Source: CAZAOA01 sp964486765
Lineage (GTDB): Bacteria; Patescibacteriota; UBA1384; XYA2-FULL-43-10
Direction: 5' to 3'
NCBI GenBank assembly: GCA_964486765.1
Contig: CAZAOA010000003.1
Location: 1-54,227, forward strand
DNA length: 54,227 nucleotides
This document shows, piece after piece, positions 40,939 through 48,768 of this stretch (position 1 is the first letter of the stretch; each line of letters begins with the position of its first letter). A program made the translations under genes and the position numbers. The notes beneath the pieces were generated by a model that worked only from the letters and a program-made list of their open reading frames with translations, did no database searches and was not told the DNA's origin.

Positions 40939-43764
40939 ATGAATGAAATAAAGATCAACGGTGCTAGCGAAAACAACTTAAAAAACATATCCCTTACAAT
41001 TCCACGGGATAAACTTGTTGTAATAACTGGACTTTCCGGCTCTGGAAAGTCCTCTTTGGCTTTTGACACAATCTATGCAGAGGGTCAAAGAAGATATGTT
41101 GAGAGTCTTTCATCTTATGCCAGACAGTTTTTGGGTGTAATGCAAAAGCCAGATGTTGACTATATAGAGGGGCTTTCTCCAGCTATCTCCATAGACCAAA
41201 AGTCTGCTTCCAGAAATCCTCGCTCTACCGTTGGAACTATTACTGAGATCTATGATTATATGCGCCTTTTATTTGCTCGTGTTGGTATCCCGCATTGTCC
41301 CGAATGTAAAGAAGCGGTCTCTTGCCAATCGGCCACAGAGATTACTGAACAAGTTATAGCTGAATCTAAAAAAACAAGACGGATCGCCATAATGTCACCG
41401 TTGGTTATGGACAAAAAAGGGGAGCATAAACAGGTGTTTGAGAGAATTGGGAAAGCTGGATTTGTTCGAGTCCGGGTGGATGGAACAATAATGGATCTGG
41501 AAGAAGCCAGTGCGCTCGATTTGGATAGACAGAAAAAACATAATATCGAAGTTGTGGTTGATAGATTGATTTTAGATTCTGAAAAAATTGATGAGTCAAA
41601 CAGAAAAAGACTTTTTGATTCTCTTGAAAAATCGTTAGATTTTGGGGATGGACAGGTTATAGTACACGATTTAGAGTCCGAAAAAGATGCTTTTTATTCT
41701 GAGAATTTTGCATGTGCAAAATGCGGAATATCACTTCCAGAGATAGCACCTCGGTCGTTTTCATTTAACTCTCCACATGGAGCTTGTCAGCACTGTCAAG
41801 GACTTGGGATCAAAAAAGAGATAGATCCAAGATTGGTTTTACCAAACCCTAAACTCTCCATTTCAGAGGGAGCGGTAAGACCTTGGGTTAGAAATACGGC
41901 TACGTCTCCATGGTATTTTGCAGTGCTTGAAGCTGCAGCCAAGCGGCATGATGTTGACATCCAAAAACCTGTTAAAGATCTTACAAAAGAGCAACTCAAA
42001 GTTATACTGTACGGAACTGGAGACGAGATGTATCAGGTTCGTAGATATCCTACAAAGTATGAGGGTGTAATACCTAATCTAATGAGACGATACAAACAAA
42101 CTGATTCTGACTATGTAAGACGTGAGATTGATAAATACATGGTAGAGGTCACTTGTCCAGTTTGCAGAGGAGCAAGACTTAAACCTGAAGTTTTGGGGGT
42201 TACAGTAAATGATAAAAACATAGTAGAGATATCTTCTCTTTCAATAGAAAAATCGGCAAAGTTTTTTTCAACTCTTACAAAAAAATTAAACGAATCAGAG
42301 AACTTGATTGCAAAACAAGTGATAAAAGAGATCTTAGAGAGATTGAATTTCTTGATTGATGTAGGTTTAAATTATCTTACGATAGATAGAAATGCGGCGA
42401 CTTTAGCTGGAGGAGAAGCGCAACGAATTAGGCTTGCTACTCAGATCGGATCCGGACTTATGGGAGTGCTCTACATTTTGGATGAGCCATCTATCGGGCT
42501 TCACCAAAGAGATAACCAAAGATTACTTAAAACATTAAAAAAACTTAGAGATATCGGCAACTCGGTTATAGTGGTTGAGCATGATGAGGAGACGATGCGA
42601 GAAGCGGATCATCTGATCGATATCGGTCCTGGAGCAGGAGAACATGGTGGAGAGGTCGTATGTAGTGGAAATCCAAAAGATGTCATGGCATCAGATTGTT
42701 CTATAACCGCAGACTATCTTTCTGGTAGAAAAAAGATCGATGTTCCAAGGATCAGAAGAAAAGGAATGAAGCGTTCTATCAAAGTTTTGGGAGCAGTTCA
42801 GCATAATTTAAAAGATCTAGATGTAGAGTTTCCACTAAACAAGTTTATTTGTGTATCTGGTGTTTCTGGTTCGGGAAAGTCAACTTTGGTTAACGACATT
42901 TTGGCGAAAGCGCTGGCCAAAAAATTCCACAGAGCAGAAGCTGAACCGGGAGCACACAAAAAGATAGAGGGTACGGAGAACCTAAACAAGATAATCGACA
43001 TTGACCAATCCCCAATTGGAAAGTCACCACGTTCAAATCCTGCAACATACACCGGAGCATTTACGCCGATTCGTGAACTTTTTGCCGCTACCGCAGAATC
43101 CAAGATGCGAGGATATAAAGCAGGAAGGTTTTCTTTCAATGTAAAAGGTGGAAGATGCGAAAAGTGTAGAGGTGACGGCGTACTGAAGATAGAGATGCAT
43201 TTTTTGCCAGACGTTTATATCACTTGTGAAGAGTGCAAAGGCAAACGATACAACAAAGAGGCTTTAGAGGTTCATTATAAAGAAAAGTCGATCTCTGATG
43301 TCTTAGATATGACAGTTGAGCAAGGTGCAAAATTTTTCAAAAATATATCGGTTATTCACCAAAAACTCTCAACTTTAGCAGAGGTAGGACTTGGCTACAT
43401 AAAGTTGGGTCAGCCCTCAACAACACTTTCGGGTGGTGAGGCTCAAAGAATTAAGCTCGCATCTGAGCTTAGTAGAAGAGCTACCGGAAAGACTCTTTAT
43501 ATATTGGATGAGCCGACAACAGGATTGCATTTTGAAGATGTGAAGAAACTCCTTATAGTTTTAAACTCATTGGTAGATAAGGGTAATTCGGTGATTGTGA
43601 TTGAACACAATCTCGATGTGATAAAATCGGCTGATCACATAATCGACATTGGTCCTGAAGGTGGTGATAAGGGTGGGAGAGTAATAGCAAAAGGAACACC
43701 AGAGCAAGTTGCACTAGTTGATAAGTCTGAGACTGGAAAATATTTGAAGAAAATGTTGAAGTAG
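40939..43764 (+). CDS. uvrA: Excinuclease ABC subunit A
   Basis: This 941-residue protein has two ABC ATPase modules: Walker A TGLSGSGKSSLAFDT (about 30-44) with signature LAGGEAQRIRLA, and SGVSGSGKSTLVND (about 640) with LSGGEAQRIKLASEL. It has zinc fingers with CPEC..AVSC, CAKCGI, CQHCQG, CPVCRG and CEKCRGDG..CEEC. Complete UvrA length. It scans DNA for lesions and passes them to UvrB (22849). No clear ribosome binding site precedes the ATG. Confidence 0.97.
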   Translation: MNEIKINGASENNLKNISLTIPRDKLVVITGLSGSGKSSLAFDTIYAEGQRRYVESLSSYARQFLGVMQKPDVDYIEGLSPAISIDQKSASRNPRSTVGTITEIYDYMRLLFARVGIPHCPECKEAVSCQSATEITEQVIAESKKTRRIAIMSPLVMDKKGEHKQVFERIGKAGFVRVRVDGTIMDLEEASALDLDRQKKHNIEVVVDRLILDSEKIDESNRKRLFDSLEKSLDFGDGQVIVHDLESEKDAFYSENFACAKCGISLPEIAPRSFSFNSPHGACQHCQGLGIKKEIDPRLVLPNPKLSISEGAVRPWVRNTATSPWYFAVLEAAAKRHDVDIQKPVKDLTKEQLKVILYGTGDEMYQVRRYPTKYEGVIPNLMRRYKQTDSDYVRREIDKYMVEVTCPVCRGARLKPEVLGVTVNDKNIVEISSLSIEKSAKFFSTLTKKLNESENLIAKQVIKEILERLNFLIDVGLNYLTIDRNAATLAGGEAQRIRLATQIGSGLMGVLYILDEPSIGLHQRDNQRLLKTLKKLRDIGNSVIVVEHDEETMREADHLIDIGPGAGEHGGEVVCSGNPKDVMASDCSITADYLSGRKKIDVPRIRRKGMKRSIKVLGAVQHNLKDLDVEFPLNKFICVSGVSGSGKSTLVNDILAKALAKKFHRAEAEPGAHKKIEGTENLNKIIDIDQSPIGKSPRSNPATYTGAFTPIRELFAATAESKMRGYKAGRFSFNVKGGRCEKCRGDGVLKIEMHFLPDVYITCEECKGKRYNKEALEVHYKEKSISDVLDMTVEQGAKFFKNISVIHQKLSTLAEVGLGYIKLGQPSTTLSGGEAQRIKLASELSRRATGKTLYILDEPTTGLHFEDVKKLLIVLNSLVDKGNSVIVIEHNLDVIKSADHIIDIGPEGGDKGGRVIAKGTPEQVALVDKSETGKYLKKMLK

Positions 43765-43801
43765 TATGATATAATTGGATTGAATTAAAAAAGGAGGAAA
43801 A

Positions 43802-44551
43802 TTGAACTATAAAAAAACATTGAAAATTTCGTTAATCGTAATTTTGGGACTAATCGTAATCGTAGCAGGATACGCCACATATTATTATTTTCAAGAGACA
43901 TCTGATTTAGATACGCAAAAAAGTAGTTTAGAGACCGATCTAGAGAATTATAACAAAAGCATCGAAACCAAAAAGGCAGAACTTAGTGATCTAGAAGCGG
44001 CTGCAGCGCAAAGTAGCAAAAAAACCGTCGTTGCCAAAGAGGAAGTTAGCACTGGTACAGATACATCGAATTGGAAGACATTTACAAATTCTAAATACGG
44101 TTACAGTTTCAAGTACCCATCAACTTATACTTTGGGTCCATGTACAAGTAAACCTTGCCCAAGTTTTGTTGATGAGCAACAAGGTGGCGATATAGTTTTA
44201 ATGTCAGGAGATATAACAGTTAATGGTTGGCCAAGCATTCATATTGTGCATTACGATACAGCTACCTACTCTCCACCTGCCGGAGCTAATTTAAATGAAT
44301 TTGTCCTAAGTTCCTTTGATTGGTTGGCTGATTATTTCCCTGCATCTCCAAACATAATGATTCCCAAAGAAGACAGTGAAGGTATAATCGGTGCAGATCT
44401 GACCACCCCAAGTTCTCCTCAGTCATATGCAACCAGATACATCTACTACATTGAAGACAACAAGCTTTTCCAAATCACTATGAACGATCCGGAAAGCAAT
44501 GATGCAAAAGAGTTTTATGATGCTTGGGTAGGAACATATAAGGAAGATTGA
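43802..44551 (+). CDS. Membrane-anchored PsbP-like protein, copy 1
   Basis: This is a 249-residue protein. TTG 43802 is the likely start because AGGAGG lies 4 bases upstream. It has an N-terminal membrane helix (about 8-30), a coiled coil (about 33-70), then an extracytoplasmic domain with NSKYGYSFKYPSTYTLG, a pattern of PsbP/Mog1-like folds. The function is not known. The next gene (44612) is a clear paralogue with the same architecture, so the pair arose by tandem duplication. Confidence 0.75.
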   Translation: MNYKKTLKISLIVILGLIVIVAGYATYYYFQETSDLDTQKSSLETDLENYNKSIETKKAELSDLEAAAAQSSKKTVVAKEEVSTGTDTSNWKTFTNSKYGYSFKYPSTYTLGPCTSKPCPSFVDEQQGGDIVLMSGDITVNGWPSIHIVHYDTATYSPPAGANLNEFVLSSFDWLADYFPASPNIMIPKEDSEGIIGADLTTPSSPQSYATRYIYYIEDNKLFQITMNDPESNDAKEFYDAWVGTYKED

Positions 44552-44611
44552 AGTTAGAATATAGAATGTTGAATATCGTACTAGGGAAATTATATACAAA
44601 TAGGAGATTAG

Positions 44612-45304
44612 ATGGAAAACTTTGAAGAGCCAACGAAATCTAAAAAAGTTATGAAGATAGTGTTGCTTGTTTTGTTGGTATTGTTAGTATTGGGATCAGG
44701 AGCATCAGCGTATTATTATTTTGACAAATCAAAGAAAGCAAAAAGTGAGATGGAGTCGGCAAAAGAAGCTGCCGATAGTGCGAATAGTGAACTTGATAGC
44801 ATAGAAAAATCTATTGCAGAAAAGAGTGGTGAAGTTGCTTCTACGGCTGATGTGGGGGAGACAGATGATTGTACAGAGGAGCTGTCTGATGCAGATGCTG
44901 CGACTATAGTAGAATGGGACACATATACTAGTTCAGATTATGGTTACACGATAAAACATCCAATAGATTGGACTGTGAATAGTAGCAATGCAAACAATGT
45001 GACGATTACAACTGCTGGAGATGAAGAAGATACGGCAAGTATGCAGATAAGAACTGGTACTGCTACCGAAATCGGATTTTCAGAATACACTCTGAATTCT
45101 GAGGATACAACCTTGGTGAATTGTTTGGATGCCATCGTGAACCATTATTCCGTTAGTGTAAACGGAAGAGTGATTGTTACAAATACTATAGATAGTGGAA
45201 AGAACTTCTTGTTTATGTTTAGTTATGAATACGGTGGAGCTTCCCAAGATGCAGATATGATTGAGCTAAACGATCTAATGATAAAGACGGTTGAGTTTGA
45301 GTAA
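44612..45304 (+). CDS. Membrane-anchored PsbP-like protein, copy 2
   Basis: This 230-residue protein has a membrane helix (about 14-36), a coiled coil with an Ala/Ser/Glu-rich segment (about 40-75), then SSDYGYTIKHPIDWTVNSS, matching the YGYxxKxP motif of copy 1, and an extracytoplasmic domain ending TVEFE. The ribosome binding site is AGGAG 8 bases before ATG. It follows copy 1 by 60 bases. A terminator of the ACGGCTCA family follows at 45350. Confidence 0.75.
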   Translation: MENFEEPTKSKKVMKIVLLVLLVLLVLGSGASAYYYFDKSKKAKSEMESAKEAADSANSELDSIEKSIAEKSGEVASTADVGETDDCTEELSDADAATIVEWDTYTSSDYGYTIKHPIDWTVNSSNANNVTITTAGDEEDTASMQIRTGTATEIGFSEYTLNSEDTTLVNCLDAIVNHYSVSVNGRVIVTNTIDSGKNFLFMFSYEYGGASQDADMIELNDLMIKTVEFE

Positions 45305-45349
45305 TGGCATTTTATTGAAATAATTTTTTTTGGACCATAATAATGCTTT

Positions 45350-45383
45350 ATCGGCTCATCCACAAATTTATGGATGAGCCGAT
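45350..45383 (+). terminator. ACGGCTCA-family hairpin, copy 5
   Basis: ATCGGCTCATCCA / TGGATGAGCCGAT with loop CAAATTTA is followed by a T-rich stretch. It insulates the upstream gene from the retron. Confidence 0.8.
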
Positions 45384-45390
45384 TTAGATT

Positions 45391-45418
45391 TTGACAATAT
45401 GTACTATTTTGGTAATAT
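45391..45418 (+). promoter_or_regulatory. Retron promoter
   Basis: TTGACA (45391-45396), 16 bases, TAATAT (45413-45418). Transcription would begin near 45425, exactly at the first base of the folded RNA. Confidence 0.8.
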
Positions 45419-45424
45419 GTTTTT

Positions 45425-45695
45425 ACGGCTGTGAGGCCACGCCAGCTACTTGCTGGTGCTCTACCTCATAGCTTCAGGTGAACTTAGCTACTGGCCAAGC
45501 GTGCCAGTGGTGACCTTATCTGAAGTTGTGGTCGGTAGAGGACAGGTGGGGTCTCTGGATTGACTCAGAGAATAGCCGCGCTTGATTAGCCGGCGAACAC
45601 ACCTAGGGTAGGGTTTGGTTCTTGAGCGAGAGGGAGCGCAGGGTGAGCGAGGGGGATGCCCCGTCCAGATGTCGCCTATAACCTCACGGCTAAGT
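45425..45695 (+). ncRNA. Retron ncRNA (msr-msd candidate)
   Basis: The ends pair as an a1/a2-type stem: GGCTGTGAGG (45427-45436) with CCTCACGGCT (45682-45691), including two G-U pairs. Inside are nested helices, CTCTACC / GGTAGAG enclosing CTTCAG / CTGAAG and CTACTGGC / GCCAGTGG, plus CCAGC / GCTGG and TCTCTG / CAGAGA hairpins. It is about 265 bases long and strongly GC-rich. It starts right after a promoter and ends 75 bases before a reverse transcriptase with retron motifs, the normal retron order. The branching G and msd cannot be fixed from sequence alone. Confidence 0.75.
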
Positions 45696-45698
45696 TGT

Positions 45699-45726
45699 GT
45701 CGTCGGGGGCTTAGGCCCCCGACGAC
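45699..45726 (+). promoter_or_regulatory. 12-bp perfect hairpin between the retron RNA and RT
   Basis: GTCGTCGGGGGC / GCCCCCGACGAC with loop TTAG; no T run follows. It may separate the ncRNA from the mRNA (RNA processing or stability) or act as a partial terminator. Confidence 0.8.
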
Positions 45727-45765
45727 AATTCGTTCGTTAACAATCGGAACAGAAAGGAGCTAGAG

Positions 45766-47028
45766 ATGGCGTCGCTTTGGGATCACTCTGATGCAGTAAG
45801 TCTTTTGGCCCAGTACCTTGGGCTCGAAAACCCCGAATTAATCGACGAATGTCTGTGGCTCCTTAACAATCATGGCAAAAAAGGTGAAGATGGGGAAACG
45901 GTTCAAGCATTTATCCGATTCTTCATCAAGAAAAAAAGTGGTGGGAAACGCGAGATTTTAGCCCCGGTAGAACCGTTGAAGGGGCTACTTCGCACTGTGT
46001 CGTTTGAGCTTTTGTCTCGTTGTCCATTGTCCAGATTTGCACACGGTTGGCGAAAAAACAGGTCAGCTATAACCAATGCCAATGAGCACCTCGAGCTCTT
46101 GGAGGGACTTGAAAGAGCCTATGGTGTGAATTGGGATATTCAGGATTGTTTCCCGTCAACTGACCTTAAGAAGATCCGAAAAGTGTTTCAAGAGGTAATT
46201 GGAAAAGATCTACGGGGGGAGGGTGTGAGCGAGGAGATAATTGAAAGAATTATAATTATTCTCGTTCAACTAACCACTTTCCAGTATGGTCGCACAGATG
46301 TTCCCGTTCTTCCGATGGGATCTCCTACATCACCGCCACTCATGAATTTGGTTCTAAGAGCATTTGACCTTCGGGTGGCGAAAGCTCTGAAGAAGTTGGA
46401 GCAAAAATACGGACCAAAATTCACCTATACTCGCTATGGAGACGACATCTCCATAACTTCTCCATATCCGCTTCCTTCCGATGTGTTCACTCTTGTTCCC
46501 GATCTGCTTTTGGTATTTGGATATAGGGCCAACCGAAAAAAGACCATAAAGATGATGCGTGGCGGATCACGTCCCCCAATCACAGTTACCGGTTTTATCG
46601 TTGGCAAAGAGGGGCTGCTTCTTTCTGACGAGTGGCTCAAAGAAACAGAGATGGCCCTGATCCTATACCTGACTCTTCTGAATGATCCGGGAGATATCGA
46701 GTATCAGGGGCTTCGGGGTCGACTTGGGTTAGCCAGAAAGATCAATGGGGGCGATCTTCCCAAGAGGCTCGAGAATTGCTTAACTGGGGCCTTGAACGAG
46801 CAAGGAGCTGAAGTAGGAGTTAGGGCTCTTGAACTCTTGGAGGGCAAACCGCGTGATGAGGAGAGTCCGAGCGATCCATCAGATGGATACGACTGGGTCG
46901 CTCAGGCTGAAGAGGAACAGGCACGATACTACGCAGCCCAGTCAAAGCTAATCGACGAAACAGACCTCGGTGAAACCGTAGAGGCCTGGCATGAGTCAGA
47001 TTTTCCTGATCACCAAGACACCGAATAG
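45766..47028 (+). CDS. Retron reverse transcriptase with C-terminal extension
   Basis: This 420-residue protein has RT motifs in order: FIKKKSGGKREILAP (about 53-67), NAxxH (NANEH, 104-108), WDIQDCFPS with Asp124, LPMGSPTSPPLMNLVL (about 182-197), YGDD (224-227), and VTG (TVTGFIVG, 273-280). NAxxH and VTG are specific retron RT signatures, and the SP after GSPT separates it from DGR RTs. Residues about 345-420 form an acidic extension (EEQARYYAAQ, DFPDHQDTE) without a known domain; it may be an effector or a disordered tail. GC-rich codons differ from neighbours. AAAGGAG precedes the ATG. No classical retron effector gene follows on this strand. Confidence 0.9.
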   Translation: MASLWDHSDAVSLLAQYLGLENPELIDECLWLLNNHGKKGEDGETVQAFIRFFIKKKSGGKREILAPVEPLKGLLRTVSFELLSRCPLSRFAHGWRKNRSAITNANEHLELLEGLERAYGVNWDIQDCFPSTDLKKIRKVFQEVIGKDLRGEGVSEEIIERIIIILVQLTTFQYGRTDVPVLPMGSPTSPPLMNLVLRAFDLRVAKALKKLEQKYGPKFTYTRYGDDISITSPYPLPSDVFTLVPDLLLVFGYRANRKKTIKMMRGGSRPPITVTGFIVGKEGLLLSDEWLKETEMALILYLTLLNDPGDIEYQGLRGRLGLARKINGGDLPKRLENCLTGALNEQGAEVGVRALELLEGKPRDEESPSDPSDGYDWVAQAEEEQARYYAAQSKLIDETDLGETVEAWHESDFPDHQDTE

Positions 47029-47060
47029 GGTTTCGACACAAACGTCGGGACCCTATTTTA
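47024..47060 (+). terminator. Terminator of the retron, overlapping the RT stop
   Basis: AATAGGGT / ACCCTATT with an inner stem is followed by TTAG; the first arm includes the TAG stop codon. Confidence 0.7.
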
Positions 47061-47115
47061 GTTATAATAGAAAAACGAAAATCAAGATATGGTATACAGA
47101 ACTTTTAAAGACAAA

Positions 47116-47141
47116 ATCCCGAGTACATGCGTACTCGGGAT
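47116..47141 (-). terminator. Terminator after the minus-strand small membrane gene
   Basis: An 11-bp perfect stem ATCCCGAGTAC / GTACTCGGGAT with loop ATGC; on the minus strand TTTTGTCTTT follows. Confidence 0.75.
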
Positions 47142-47170
47142 GGGGTTTGAGAAAGTGACCAACTTGTTGG

Positions 47171-47389
47171 CTAGACGCAGAATATGATGTCCAATCCGAC
47201 CAGCAAGTCAATGATGAGAGCCATACCTGACCACGATACCAGAAATCTGTGAAACTGGCGTGTCGGATAATGAATGGGATTCTTAGGGTCATATGGCTGG
47301 TTTAATCCGTGGTTGTAAGCTACGAGGCGCCATATGAATAGAAGGGAAAGAACAACGAGTGAGACAAGCCACCATAAAAACGTCGTCAT
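47171..47389 (-). CDS. Small two-helix membrane protein beside the retron
   Basis: This is a 72-residue protein with start ATG at 47389, supported by GAGAGGG upstream. There are two hydrophobic helices, about 2-22 (MTTFLWWLVSLVVLSLLFIW) and about 51-71, joined by a polar loop with YDPKNPIHYPTRQ. It is convergent with the RT gene and its base composition resembles the retron more than the core genes. It could be an accessory or toxin-type partner of the retron, but only its position suggests this. Confidence 0.5.
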   Translation of the reverse strand: MTTFLWWLVSLVVLSLLFIWRLVAYNHGLNQPYDPKNPIHYPTRQFHRFLVSWSGMALIIDLLVGLDIIFCV

Positions 47390-47575
47390 GGAATGAACCC
47401 TCTCTCTTTTGATTCGGCTGATAGTGAGATAGTAGCACAAATTAGGTAAAATAACAACTACTCAACCATACGACGGCTCATCCTGTTTGCTGTATACTGT
47501 ATATTAAATTCTTTATACTATTAATTATTATGATATAATTAAAATAGTAGTAGTAGTATTAAACAGGGAGCTATT

Positions 47576-47908
47576 ATGGAGAGAGTTGGAAAATGGTCGT
47601 TTATAGGTGGTGTGATTCTGGCAATCATAGCTGGATTTTTCACTATCCCATATGCGATGACAATTTTGGTAGTGTTGGGTCTAATAGTAGGGTTTTTAAA
47701 CGTTACAGCAAAAGAGAGTCAAAAGTACTTGATAGCGGTGATCGCTCTTATGGTTGTTGGAACTGCATCTATCCAAGCCCTTTCGGTTTTGGGGAACTTG
47801 TATGGTGTGTCTGAAACAATTCTTACAAACGCAATCTCGTTTGTGGCTGCGTCAGGATTTGTTGTTGCGATTAAAGAGATAATTTCAATGGGACATACGG
47901 AAGAATAA
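47576..47908 (+). CDS. Polytopic membrane protein, unknown
   Basis: This is a 110-residue protein with four hydrophobic helices (about 9-24, 26-41, 52-68 and 85-104), beginning MERVGKWSFIGGVILAIIAG. GGGAG lies 7 bases before the ATG. It resembles small conserved membrane proteins of CPR genomes; no catalytic motif is visible. Confidence 0.6.
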   Translation: MERVGKWSFIGGVILAIIAGFFTIPYAMTILVVLGLIVGFLNVTAKESQKYLIAVIALMVVGTASIQALSVLGNLYGVSETILTNAISFVAASGFVVAIKEIISMGHTEE

Positions 47909-48025
47909 ACGTACACAGAAACTGGTTCACAGATTTATACAGATGTGGAAATTGCTATTATAGATATGGTATTAATTATTCTGAAATGTAGAATCTGGAA
48001 TTTGGAATGTTGTATATGAAAAATA

Positions 48026-48070
48026 AAAGGACCTTTTTCTAAGGGAAGCCTTAGACTCGGGTCCTTTTTG
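48026..48070 (+). terminator. Hairpin with T run in the spacer after 47908
   Basis: AAAGGACC / GGGTCCTTTTT encloses AAGGGAAGCCTT. It probably ends transcription of the 47576 gene, although 120 bases downstream of its stop. The remaining spacer to 48254 holds repeat F and a CTAAATTC word array. Confidence 0.6.
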
Positions 48071-48090
48071 GTATTATTGTTGATTTTTGT

Positions 48091-48121
48091 GATGTTTTTT
48101 GCGCGACCGCGCATTTATGAT
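48091..48121. repeat. GCGCG palindromic repeat F, copy 2 (inverted)
   Basis: ATGTTTTTTGCGCG ACC GCGCATTTAT, the reverse of the unit at 11832-11862. Confidence 0.7.
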
Positions 48122-48254
48122 AATTATTTGATTTTTTCTGTGTGCTGTATTCTAAATTCTGTATACTTAATACTAAGTATTTTGCGACTTTTCGAATCCC
48201 ACTCTTTCAATCACACCAACATAAAAAAGTAGCACGTATACTACATTTTTATAT

Positions 48255-48328
48255 TGGTTCGGGGATAGGGATTCGAACCCCAATTACTTGGATCAAAACC
48301 AAGTGTCCTGCCATTAGACGATCCCCGA
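48255..48328 (-). tRNA. tRNA-Gln (UUG)
   Basis: Acceptor TCGGGGA / TCCCCGA, D arm TCGTCTAATGGCAGGACA, anticodon loop TTTTGAT giving UUG, T arm GGGGTTCGAATCCC, encoded CCA. It is intact. It begins 3 bases after the stop of a GIY-YIG gene on the same strand. Confidence 0.94.
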
Positions 48329-48331
48329 GCA

Positions 48332-48571
48332 TTAATTAACTAGTTGTTTAATATTTCTTCTACCTGCACCCGATTTAAAATATCTTTCGCGCTTTCTAAC
48401 AGCATTGTAGGATTCCGCATTTTCACAGTAGAGTAGCTTCCAAGGTCTAAATTTACTTGTATATTTAGATTTACCTTCATTGTGGTTTTTGATTCGACGA
48501 TCAACGTTATCTGTAACACCCACATATGTCTTATTGCGCTTCAGATTTATTAATATGTATAGGTAATACAT
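48332..48571 (-). CDS. Small GIY-YIG endonuclease-family protein beside tRNA-Gln
   Basis: This 79-residue single domain begins MYYLYILINLKRNKTYVGVT, then DNVDRRIKNHNEGKSKYTSK, and ends RERYFKSGAGRRNIKQLVN, matching the first GIY-YIG protein at 13690 (REKYLKTAAGRRFIKKIL). Its ATG follows immediately after CAGGACACTT, which is the end of the tRNA-Gln 5' half. Its stop is 3 bases before the intact tRNA-Gln. As at tRNA-Val, the nuclease gene sits between a broken 5' copy and an intact copy of the same tRNA. Confidence 0.85.
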   Translation of the reverse strand: MYYLYILINLKRNKTYVGVTDNVDRRIKNHNEGKSKYTSKFRPWKLLYCENAESYNAVRKRERYFKSGAGRRNIKQLVN

Positions 48572-48670
48572 AAGTGTCCTGTCCGCTCATTCTACCGAAT
48601 GAGCGAGATCTCGCCATTAAGGCGGACCAAAAGTCTCGCCTTACTAGGCGGACCATTAGACGATCCCCGA
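48572..48670 (-). pseudogene. Severed 5' half of tRNA-Gln with a palindrome in the D loop
   Basis: On the minus strand, TCGGGGATCGTCTAATGG (48653-48670) and CAGGACACTT (48572-48581) are identical to residues 1-28 of the intact tRNA-Gln. Between them, at the D-loop GG, lies a 71-base insert of palindromes (TCCGCC / GGCGAGA units; CTCATT / AATGAG). The sequence stops in the anticodon stem and runs into the GIY-YIG ATG. Confidence 0.8.
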
Positions 48671-48714
48671 ATACATTGCAATCTTACCTTAAATATGGCT
48701 TCAAATCAATGAAA

Positions 48715-48755
48715 ATGCCTCGATTGGTGCCATCTGGCCACATAATTCGAGGCAT
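48715..48755 (-). terminator. Terminator of rnpB
   Basis: ATGCCTCGA / TCGAGGCAT with an inner TGGCCA/TGGCACCA stem is followed by TTTTC on the minus strand. Confidence 0.8.
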
Positions 48756-48768
48756 CTTTCATTTGCTC

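Noticed and set aside
48186..48216. tRNA-like TTCGAATCCCACTC..ACACCA in the spacer
   Set aside because: The distance between the T loop and CCA does not fit a tRNA and no 5' arms are found.
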